36,750 nucleotides of DNA. Origin: Pseudomonadota bacterium (GTDB lineage: Bacteria; Myxococcota_A; UBA9160; UBA4427). Below the pieces are notes generated by a model. That model was not told where the DNA came from and ran no database searches. It saw nothing but the letters and a program-made list of their open reading frames with translations. Each line of letters opens with the position of its first letter. Position 1 is the first letter of the stretch. The translations under genes and the position numbers were made by a program. The stretch lies in NCBI GenBank assembly GCA_022361175.1, contig JAKSBN010000094.1, forward strand, positions 1-36,750, read 5' to 3'. Below are positions 22,957-29,577 of this stretch, piece after piece.

Positions 22957-24310
22957 CGGGTCGCTTCTCCCGCAGGGTGACCAGCTCCTCCGCCGACGTG
23001 GGGTGGATCCCAACCGTGGCGTCGAACTGGGCCTTCGTGGCCCCGCATTTGATGGCGACCGCGAAGCCCTGGACGATCTCGCCCGCCTCCGGTCCAACCA
23101 TGTGAAGCCCCACCACCCGCTGACTGGCCCGGTCCACCACCAGCTTCATGAACGTCTGCTCGGTGTTCTTGGTGAGCGTGTGCTTGAGGGCGCGGAACGT
23201 GCTCGTGTACACGTCGATCTCGCCGTACCGCTCGCGGGCCTGGGTTTCGGTCAGGCCCACCGTGCCGATCGGCGGCGGGCTGAAGACGGCCGACGGGACG
23301 TTCTCGTGGTCCGGCGCCGTGGGCTCGCCCTCGAACAGCGTCCGACTGAGGCACATGGCCTCGTGAATGGCCACCGGGGTCAGTGCGAGTCGATCGGTCA
23401 CGTCGCCGATCGCGTGGATGCTCGGGACCGAGGACCGCGAGTACTCGTCCACCAGGATTTCACCGCCCTCCCCCAGCTCGACCCCGGCCTCCGCCAGCCC
23501 GAGGCCCTCGGTCAGCGGCCGGCGGCCGGTGGCGAACAGCACCGTGTCCACGTCGACCGTCGAGCCGTCGGTGAGCGTGGCCCGAATCGCCGAACCCAGC
23601 TCGGCCAGCTCGGTCACGTTGGCGCCGAAGCGCAGATCCACGCCCTGCTTGCGCATTTCGTCGGCCAGGTGGCGGCGAACCTCGTCGTCGAAGCCCCGCA
23701 GAAACAGGGGGCCGCGGTAGAGCTGAATCACCTCGGAGCCCAGGCCGTGGAAGATGCCCGCGAACTCGACGGCGATGTAGCCGCCGCCCACGATCAACAC
23801 CCGCCGTGGCAGCTCGCGCAGGAAGAAGGCCTCGTTGGACGTGATGCCCAGCTCGGCGCCGGGAAGCTCGGGCACGGCGGGCCAGCCGCCCGTGGCCACC
23901 AGAATGTGGTCCGCCGTGAGCTCGCGGTCGCCCACCCGCACGGCATTGGGCCCGGTGAGAACCGCCCGACCGCGGACGATCTCGACGCCCGCCGCCTCCA
24001 GCAACCGCTGGTAGATGCCGTTCAGGCGCTCGATCTCCTGGTTCTTGTTGGCGATCAGCGTCGGCCAGTCGAAGTCCGGCTCAGCGGCCCGGAAGCCGTA
24101 GCCATCCGTCGCGTCGGCGAGCTCCGCGCGCACGTGGGACGCGTAGACCAGGAGTTTCTTGGGGATGCACCCCACGTTGACGCAGGTCCCCCCCAGCGCC
24201 CGCTCCTCGGCGACGGCGACACGGGCTCCCGCGGCGGCGGCCATCCGGGCGGCGCGAACGCCCCCGGAACCCGCTCCGATCACAAAAAAGTCGACGTGAG
24301 ACTCGTTCAT
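22946..24310 (-). CDS. gor: Glutathione-disulfide reductase
   Basis: 454 residues, ATG 24310, with GAGGGGAAGGG upstream. Clear pyridine-nucleotide disulfide oxidoreductase: FAD GAGSGGVRAARMAA, redox-active disulfide GGTCVNVGCIPKK, NAD(P)-binding RVLIVGGGYIAVEFAG, FAD GDVTDR, and the dimer-interface HPTSAEE carrying the catalytic His-Glu. The QLYRGPLFLRGFDDEVRR stretch carries the Arg residues expected for NADPH, matching GR rather than lipoamide dehydrogenase. It keeps cytoplasmic glutathione reduced. Its 3' end probably overlaps the start of the barrel gene. Confidence 0.9.
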   Translation of the reverse strand: MNESHVDFFVIGAGSGGVRAARMAAAAGARVAVAEERALGGTCVNVGCIPKKLLVYASHVRAELADATDGYGFRAAEPDFDWPTLIANKNQEIERLNGIYQRLLEAAGVEIVRGRAVLTGPNAVRVGDRELTADHILVATGGWPAVPELPGAELGITSNEAFFLRELPRRVLIVGGGYIAVEFAGIFHGLGSEVIQLYRGPLFLRGFDDEVRRHLADEMRKQGVDLRFGANVTELAELGSAIRATLTDGSTVDVDTVLFATGRRPLTEGLGLAEAGVELGEGGEILVDEYSRSSVPSIHAIGDVTDRLALTPVAIHEAMCLSRTLFEGEPTAPDHENVPSAVFSPPPIGTVGLTETQARERYGEIDVYTSTFRALKHTLTKNTEQTFMKLVVDRASQRVVGLHMVGPEAGEIVQGFAVAIKCGATKAQFDATVGIHPTSAEELVTLREKRPDSE

Positions 24311-24414
24311 CGGCCCTTCCCCTCTCGGGTCGCGTGGCGACCGGAAGGCCCAGCATACCTACGCCCATCGGCGCGCGCGGCCGGGCTCTTGACGACCGTC
24401 GCTGTAATCAAAGC

Positions 24415-24429
24415 ACGCCCTGCGGGCGT
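24415..24429. promoter_or_regulatory. Small palindrome between gor and the CobW gene
   Basis: ACGCCC-TGC-GGGCGT, a perfect 6-bp stem with a 3-nt centre, in the divergent gor/cobW region. Upstream of gor there is a similar GGTCGC-GTG-GCGACC (24328-24342). Either could be an operator or a random GC stem. Confidence 0.25.
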
Positions 24430-24495
24430 CCCGCGAATGCCCTATCTCTCTGGCCGGGAAGCCGGATCCGCACCCGGTTGATCGTGGAGAAGCAC

Positions 24496-25419
24496 GTGGC
24501 TGGTCCGAGACAGAGCCCGAAACAGGAACCCGTTCCCGCCCTGGTGGTCTCCGGATTCCTGGGGTCGGGCAAGACGTCGCTGGTGCGCCGCGCGCTCGTC
24601 GACGCCCAGTCCCGCGGGCTGCGCCTGGCGGTCGTCTCGAACGAGCTGGGCGAGCTCGGCATCGACCGCTCCCTGCTGGGCTCCGGCGCCGAGGCCTTCG
24701 TCGAGCTCGAGGGCGGTTGTGTCTGCTGCGAGCTGTCCGACGATCTGGTCAACACCCTCGAGCTGCTGCGCAAAAAGGTGGATCCCGACCGCGTCGTCGT
24801 CGAGACCTCCGGGGTCGCCCTCCCGTTCGACACCCAGCTCAACTTCTGGCGCGACCCCGTGCGCGGTTGGATCGGAGAGGACACGGCCATCGTCGTCGTC
24901 AACGCCGAGCAGCTCCGAGAAGGCCGCGACCTGGAAGGCACCTTCGAGGACCAGGTCACCTCCGCCGACCTCCTGGTGCTGAACAAGACCGACTTGGTAC
25001 CGGCCTCGGAGTTGAATGCACTGGAAGCACAACTTCGCGAGCTGGAGCCCGACGCCCCGATCGTGCGCACCCGTCACGGCGAGGTCGACCCGGCCCTCTT
25101 GTTTCCGCCGAGTCTCGAGGCACCGACGCGTTCAGGGCCGCCGCCCACGCCCCGACCGCACCATCACGAGGCGTTCGAAACGGCCGAGCGACGGATCGAG
25201 CCCGGCGTCTCCGCCGAGGCCCTCGAGCGCGAGCTCTCCGAGAGCGGCCTGCTGCGCGCCAAGGGCTACGTCGAGACCGACGCCGGCGTGCGCCTGGTCC
25301 AACTCGTCGGCCGCCGCGTCGACCTCACCGAGCCCGACACCCCCCCCGCTTCCGAGCTCCTCGGCCGCCTCGTCACCATCCGCCGCCGCAACGCCCCCCC
25401 CACCGAGCACAACCACTAG
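24496..25419 (+). CDS. CobW/P47K (G3E) family GTPase, metal chaperone
   Basis: 307 residues from GTG 24496, with GGAGAAG 6 bp upstream; GTG 24484 is also in frame. Walker A GFLGSGKTSLVRR, then VVSNELGELGIDRSLL, metal motif EGGCVCCELSDDL (CxCC), ETSGVALP, NKTDLVPASEL (NKxD), and a short CobW_C region. A linker rich in His (RPHHHEAF) and the tail EHNH add candidate metal ligands. Homologues (YjiA, YeiR, ZNG1) deliver zinc or cobalt to target enzymes with GTP hydrolysis. Divergent from gor; the client is not evident. Confidence 0.85.
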   Translation: MAGPRQSPKQEPVPALVVSGFLGSGKTSLVRRALVDAQSRGLRLAVVSNELGELGIDRSLLGSGAEAFVELEGGCVCCELSDDLVNTLELLRKKVDPDRVVVETSGVALPFDTQLNFWRDPVRGWIGEDTAIVVVNAEQLREGRDLEGTFEDQVTSADLLVLNKTDLVPASELNALEAQLRELEPDAPIVRTRHGEVDPALLFPPSLEAPTRSGPPPTPRPHHHEAFETAERRIEPGVSAEALERELSESGLLRAKGYVETDAGVRLVQLVGRRVDLTEPDTPPASELLGRLVTIRRRNAPPTEHNH

Positions 25420-25481
25420 AACGACGCACCCCCGCCCCTCCCCGCGACGCGGGCCACTCGATCCAACACCGCACCGCGCGA

Positions 25482-25627
25482 GCGGTCGCGGCGACAGGGG
25501 CTGCGGCGAAATCAAGCGCAGCCCCACCAAGCCCGACCGCAGCAAGACCCCCGCCAGAGTCCTCACCCCCAATCGAGCCTCCGCCACCACGCGAGCCATT
25601 CGCCGCAGCCCCTGTCGCCGCGACCGC
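25482..25627. repeat. REPIN-like element: 29-bp perfect inverted repeat
   Basis: Arms 25482-25510 and 25599-25627 are exact inverted copies (29 of 29), beginning GCGGTCGCGGCGACAGGGGC, around an 88-bp interior without an ORF. The size (146 bp) and arm length resemble a REPIN or small MITE. It lies between convergent cobW-like and nth genes and could also end transcription of both. No RAYT transposase is in the window. Confidence 0.75.
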
Positions 25628-25654
25628 GACGTACCGCTCCCGAACTGGATCGGG

Positions 25655-26314
25655 CTACGCCCGGCGCTTGCTCGCTTCTTCCCGGATGCGCTTCTTCGTG
25701 GCCGCCCAGCCGCAGATGGGGCACGCGGCGAGATCGTGGCCGCGCGCGGGGCAGTGTTCGCGCCCGAAGTAGATGATCTGCAGGTGAAGCCGGCCCCAGC
25801 TCTCCTCGGGAAACAGCGCCTTCAGATCGCGCTCGGTCCGCTCCACCGTCTTCCCGGACGAGAGCCCCCAGCGCGCGGCCAGGCGATGGATGTGCGTGTC
25901 GACGGGAAACGCCGGGCGCCCGAAAGCCTGCGCCATCACCACGCTGGCCGTCTTGTGCCCGACGCCGGGCAGGGCCTCGAGCGCCTCGAAGGAGTCCGGG
26001 ACCTTGCCGCCGTGCTCGGCCAGCAACTGCTCGGAGAGCCCGTGAATGGCCTTCGACTTGGCGGGGGACAGGCCGCAGGGCCGGATGACCGAGCGAATCT
26101 CGGCCACGGAGAGCCGCACCATCTCCTGCGGCGTGGACGCGCGCTCGAACAGCGCAGGCGTCACCTGATTGACGCGCGCGTCCGTGCACTGGGCCGACAG
26201 CAACACGGCGATCAGGAGCGTGTACGGATCGCGATGCTCCAACGGGACGGGCGTCGTCGGGTAGAGCTCGTCCAAGATCGCGCGCACGCGCAGGGCCTTC
26301 TCCGCTCGGGTCAT
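25655..26314 (-). CDS. nth: Endonuclease III (base-excision DNA glycosylase/AP lyase)
   Basis: 219 residues from ATG 26314. Fold markers: LLSAQCTDARVNQVTPALF, the helix-hairpin-helix LPGVGHKTASVVMAQAFG with catalytic Lys, and VDTHIHRLAARWGL with catalytic Asp. It removes oxidised pyrimidines and nicks AP sites. The Fe-S region reads EHCPARGHDLAACPICGWAA: C-x9-C-x2-C, then no fourth Cys, instead of the standard C-x6-C-x2-C-x5-C. The cluster may use another ligand or be missing. Divergent from the exchanger gene by 76 bp. Confidence 0.9.
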   Translation of the reverse strand: MTRAEKALRVRAILDELYPTTPVPLEHRDPYTLLIAVLLSAQCTDARVNQVTPALFERASTPQEMVRLSVAEIRSVIRPCGLSPAKSKAIHGLSEQLLAEHGGKVPDSFEALEALPGVGHKTASVVMAQAFGRPAFPVDTHIHRLAARWGLSSGKTVERTERDLKALFPEESWGRLHLQIIYFGREHCPARGHDLAACPICGWAATKKRIREEASKRRA

Positions 26315-26390
26315 GCGGCCAGCATAGCCGGACCTGCGGCCGAGATTCGAGCGGCCCCAGTGGGCAACACCCTGCTAGTGTCTGGCCGCG

Positions 26391-27353
26391 ATGATCATCG
26401 ACGGGATCCAGCTCCTCGCCGGCCTCGCACTTCTGCTCGCCGCAGGCGAATCGCTCGTTCGAGGTGCCGCAGGGCTGGCGCAGGGTCTCGGTCTCTCTCC
26501 CTTGTTCGTCGGCCTGACCCTGGTCGCCTTCGGCACCAGCGCACCGGAACTGGCCGTCAACGCGATTGCCTCCCTGCGCGGCCAAGGCGACCTGAGCTTC
26601 GGGAACATCATCGGATCCAACCTGGCCAACATCGGCTTGGTGCTGGGTACCGCGTCCTTGGTGGCGCCCCTCGCCATTCAGCCTCAAGTGCTGCGGCGCG
26701 ACCTCCCCATCATGTACGCCGCCACGGGCTTCGCCGTGCTGCTGCTCGTGGACGGGTGGCGCAGCCTCGCCACCAGCCAGTTCGATCGCGTGGACGGCGC
26801 CCTGCTGCTGGTGGGCTTCGTCGTCTTCCTCTCCGTCGCGGGCCGCGACCTCATGGACCGGGAAGAGGGGGACGAGGACGAGGTACACCACGGGCGGGCG
26901 GTGGCGGCAGACGTCGGCTGGCTCTTGCTGGGCGCGGTCGGGCTCGCGGCCGGCGCCCGCATGACGGTGGGCGGTGCGGAAGGCCTGGCGTTCGCGCTCG
27001 GCGTTCCGGAACTCATCATCGGCATCACCATCGTCAGCGTGGGGACGAGCCTGCCCGAGCTGGTCACCTCCATCATCGCCGTGCGCAAGGGGCACATCGA
27101 CCTGGCCGTGGGAAACGTCGTGGGCTCCAACCTCTTCAACCTGCTCCTGGTGATGGGGGTGACGGCCTGCCTGCGGCCGGTGCCCACGCCGGTCGGGGGA
27201 GCCGCCGACCTGACCGCCCTGTGCGGGGTCTCGATCCTGCTGGGATTGCTGGCCAGAACCGCCGGCAACCACATCACCCGCAGCAACGGCGTCCTGTTGT
27301 TGCTCATTTACTGCGCCTATGTGACCGCACGCACGTTCGGCGGGGTTGGGTGA
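26391..27353 (+). CDS. Sodium/calcium exchanger family antiporter
   Basis: 320 residues, ATG 26391. Two inverted alpha-repeats are visible: GTSAPELAVNAIASLRGQGDLSFGNIIGSNLANIGLVLG and GTSLPELVTSIIAVRKGHIDLAVGNVVGSNLFNLLLV, each with the ion-coordinating Glu and Asn. About ten hydrophobic segments, with an acidic cytoplasmic loop (DREEGDEDEVHHG) between the halves. It exchanges Ca2+ (or K+-assisted) against Na+ across the inner membrane; YrbG/CaxA-like. TGCTAGTGT, an extended -10-like string, lies at 26373-26381, 9 nt before the start, with no ribosome site, which suggests a leaderless message. Confidence 0.9.
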   Translation: MIIDGIQLLAGLALLLAAGESLVRGAAGLAQGLGLSPLFVGLTLVAFGTSAPELAVNAIASLRGQGDLSFGNIIGSNLANIGLVLGTASLVAPLAIQPQVLRRDLPIMYAATGFAVLLLVDGWRSLATSQFDRVDGALLLVGFVVFLSVAGRDLMDREEGDEDEVHHGRAVAADVGWLLLGAVGLAAGARMTVGGAEGLAFALGVPELIIGITIVSVGTSLPELVTSIIAVRKGHIDLAVGNVVGSNLFNLLLVMGVTACLRPVPTPVGGAADLTALCGVSILLGLLARTAGNHITRSNGVLLLLIYCAYVTARTFGGVG

Positions 27354-27489
27354 GTATCCTTTCAGGCTCCGGGCGGCACGAACCGACTGGGGGATGTGTC
27401 GGCCCGTTCCCATTTGGCCGCGAAGGGAGTAACGTGTTGCAATTGCAGCATTTCTTCCCGCGGCAAGGGGGGCGAGGGGGGAAGTTGGT

Positions 27490-28116
27490 GTGAGCGTAAA
27501 GGACATCTTGCGCCGCCTGTGGCAGGGACAGACCCGTGCGGGCCGCGCCGGCCCCCCCGCGGAGCTGCAGCGAAGCCCGGACGAGCTCACGATTCACGCG
27601 CCCGCCGGCGCTTCGGCCCGCTCTTCGTCCACGACTCCCGATCTGCCCGCCTCCGGCGCCCCCGCGCTGCCGCGGGCCCGCGACGAGCTCACGGTTCGCA
27701 CCCCCGACACCCCGACGACGCCGATTCCCGCCGTCGACCCGGCTCCCCCTCACCGGCAGGCCGAACAGTCCGAGCAGCGCGTGGTGACGGAGACCCGCGA
27801 GACCACGGAGTCCGGCGACACCAAGGTCGTGGCTTCGCTGATCGCCATCGAGGGCGAGCTCTCCGGCCAGTCGTTCTCCCTGTACTCGGGCGAGAACCAG
27901 CTCGGCCGCTCGCGCGACTCCAACGTGCTGCTGCCGAGCCGGTGGATCTCGCGCATCCACGCGCGGGTTCTCTGTGAAGAGGACCAAATGGTGATCGTTC
28001 CCATCAGCGACAAGCTGACACTCGTGAACGGCGAGCGGACCGAGGGCACGGAGCTCGCCGACGGCGACACCGTGCAGCTCGGCAGGACCGTCTTCCGGCT
28101 GCGCATGGTGGAGTGA
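27490..28116 (+). CDS. Cytoplasmic FHA-domain protein with Thr-rich N-terminus
   Basis: 208 residues, GTG 27490, with a GGGGGGAAG ribosome site. Residues 1-115 are disordered, rich in Pro, Ala and Thr, and contain DELT twice (PDELTIHAP, RDELTVRTPDTPTT). Just before the FHA fold lies VVTETRETTESGDTK. The FHA core (about 120-208) has LGRSRDSNV with the phosphothreonine-binding Arg, SRIHARV and VNGER. FHA proteins bind phosphothreonine. The Thr cluster next to the FHA recalls GarA/OdhI, where a kinase-modified Thr folds back on its own FHA; that is inference. First gene of the kinase/CHAT cluster. Confidence 0.85.
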   Translation: MSVKDILRRLWQGQTRAGRAGPPAELQRSPDELTIHAPAGASARSSSTTPDLPASGAPALPRARDELTVRTPDTPTTPIPAVDPAPPHRQAEQSEQRVVTETRETTESGDTKVVASLIAIEGELSGQSFSLYSGENQLGRSRDSNVLLPSRWISRIHARVLCEEDQMVIVPISDKLTLVNGERTEGTELADGDTVQLGRTVFRLRMVE

Positions 28117-28119
28117 TCC

Positions 28120-28500
28120 GTGTCGGTCGTTTCCGCGCTGGGCTTTGCGGTGGTCGGCGCGCTGGCCATGGGAGCCGGCCTGGCGGCGCTGCGCTGGTAC
28201 CGCGAGCGGGGACGCGCGGGGCGCATCGTCTTCTTGAACGGGCCGCGGCGAGGCGACCAGATCCGCCTCCACCACGGCCGCATCCGCATCGGCGCGCTCA
28301 CGGACAACGACATCGTAATTCCCACCAAGGAAGTCTCGCGCTACCACGCCGAGCTCCGGGTGCGCGAGGACCGGATTCAGATCTGGGACCTGCAGTCGCG
28401 CAACGAGACTTTCGTCAACGGCGCCAGCGTCAAGACCAGTGAACTCGAGCCCGGAGACATCGTCTCGATCGCGGGCGTCGAGATGCGCTACGAGCGCTGA
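28120..28500 (+). CDS. Membrane-anchored FHA-domain protein
   Basis: 126 residues, GTG 28120, starting 3 bp after the upstream stop. An N-terminal transmembrane helix (ALGFAVVGALAMGAGLAAL, residues 6-24) and a basic stop-transfer RWYRERGRAG precede one FHA domain. The FHA motif line is RIRIGALTDNDIVIP...SRYHAEL...NETFVNG, where the usual Arg of GRxxxND is Ala-Leu, so phosphothreonine recognition may be altered. The FHA lies on the cytoplasmic side if the helix enters N-out. The first FHA gene, the phosphatase and this gene are nearly contiguous and probably co-transcribed. Confidence 0.8.
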   Translation: MSVVSALGFAVVGALAMGAGLAALRWYRERGRAGRIVFLNGPRRGDQIRLHHGRIRIGALTDNDIVIPTKEVSRYHAELRVREDRIQIWDLQSRNETFVNGASVKTSELEPGDIVSIAGVEMRYER

Positions 28501-28508
28501 ACGGTCCG

Positions 28509-29378
28509 ATGCCGCCGCTCGCAGAAGCTGTCAAGACGGCGTCCCACTCGGACGTCGGCCGCGTGCGCGCGATCAACCAGGACTGCTTCGGCGAGTTCCA
28601 CCACCCGAGCCGGGCGCTGCACCTGCTCGTCGTCGCCGACGGCCTGGGCGGCCACCGCGGCGGCGAACACGCCAGCCGGCTGGCCGTGGACACCATCGGT
28701 CGGATCTTCGAGACCGCGGAGGACGAGGGTGCGGCGCTGCTCGAGCGCGCCCTCAAAGCCGCCAACGCCGCGATCCACGCCGCGGCCGACACGGACGTGG
28801 CGCTCGCCGGCATGGGGACGACGGCCGTCGTCCTGCTGCTGGACGGCGAGGGACGCGGGCTGGTGGCGCACGTGGGCGACAGTCGCGCCTACCGCGTGCG
28901 CGATGGCGCGGCGGTGCAGCTGACGCAGGATCACTCGCTCGTGGGCGAGCAGCTCCGACGCGGCCAGCTGTCGCCCGAGGAGGCGGAGCACCACCCGCAG
29001 CGCCACGAGCTGCTGCGCGCCCTCGGGCCGCGCGAAGACGTGGAAGTCGAGGTCACGGCCGTGGGGACCCGGGGCGGCGACCGCTTCGTGCTGTGCTCCG
29101 ACGGACTGACCGGCGTCGTCACCGACGCGGAGATCGCCGCCATCGTCGTGCGGGAGCGGCCGGAGGACGCCGTCGGCCTGCTGGTGGACACCGCCAACGC
29201 CCGCGGCGGACCGGACAACGTGACGGTCCAGATCGCCGTCCTGCCCGCGGACCTGGACACCCAGACCTGGCCGGAGCACCCTGCGGCCCCGGGGCCCGCT
29301 GAATCGGGCACTTGGGCAACCGCGCTGATCGTCGGTCTGCTGGTGGTGGCCCTGCTGTTCCTGGCCTTCGGTCCCTAG
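28509..29378 (+). CDS. PP2C-family Ser/Thr phosphatase with C-terminal membrane helix
   Basis: 289 residues, ATG 28509. Metal-site motifs in order: SDVGRVRAINQD, VADGLGGHRGGE (from residue 42), AGMGTTAVVLLL, VAHVGDSRAY, QDHSLV, VLCSDGLTGVV and GGPDNVT. It removes phosphate from Ser/Thr using two Mn/Mg ions. After the catalytic domain a Pro-rich linker leads to a final hydrophobic helix (WATALIVGLLVVALLFLAFGP, about residues 269-289), tethering it to the membrane with the enzyme in the cytoplasm. It is the natural counterpart of the kinase 200 bp downstream. Confidence 0.9.
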   Translation: MPPLAEAVKTASHSDVGRVRAINQDCFGEFHHPSRALHLLVVADGLGGHRGGEHASRLAVDTIGRIFETAEDEGAALLERALKAANAAIHAAADTDVALAGMGTTAVVLLLDGEGRGLVAHVGDSRAYRVRDGAAVQLTQDHSLVGEQLRRGQLSPEEAEHHPQRHELLRALGPREDVEVEVTAVGTRGGDRFVLCSDGLTGVVTDAEIAAIVVRERPEDAVGLLVDTANARGGPDNVTVQIAVLPADLDTQTWPEHPAAPGPAESGTWATALIVGLLVVALLFLAFGP

Positions 29379-29474
29379 AGAGCCCCCGTCGGAACCGTTG
29401 GCCCGATCTGGACCACCTACTTATGGGAATGATGTCCCCAAGGGGCGACTTCGCGACGGAATCGCCACGGATCG

Positions 29475-29531
29475 TTGTCCTTTGCCCACATCCCTGTGTA
29501 GAACGCCAAGTGGTTTGGCGCAGAACTGCGC
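29475..29531 (+). promoter_or_regulatory. Promoter and palindrome before the kinase gene
   Basis: TTGTCC (29475-29480) and TAGAAC (29499-29504), 18 bp apart, form a plausible sigma-70 promoter in the 199-bp phosphatase-kinase gap. A palindrome GCGCAG-AA-CTGCGC (29518-29531) follows 13 bp after the -10 and could bind a regulator. TAAGCT at 29563-29568, 9 nt before the ATG, is an alternative -10. Confidence 0.35.
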
Positions 29532-29577
29532 AGTGGATGCGCGCCTTCAAAGCCGCATGCCATAAGCTGCGAGAGCC

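Noticed and set aside
29515..29531. Sigma-54 promoter before the kinase gene (TGGCGCAGAACTGCG)
   Set aside because: The GC falls one base short of the required -12 position; better read as a palindrome.
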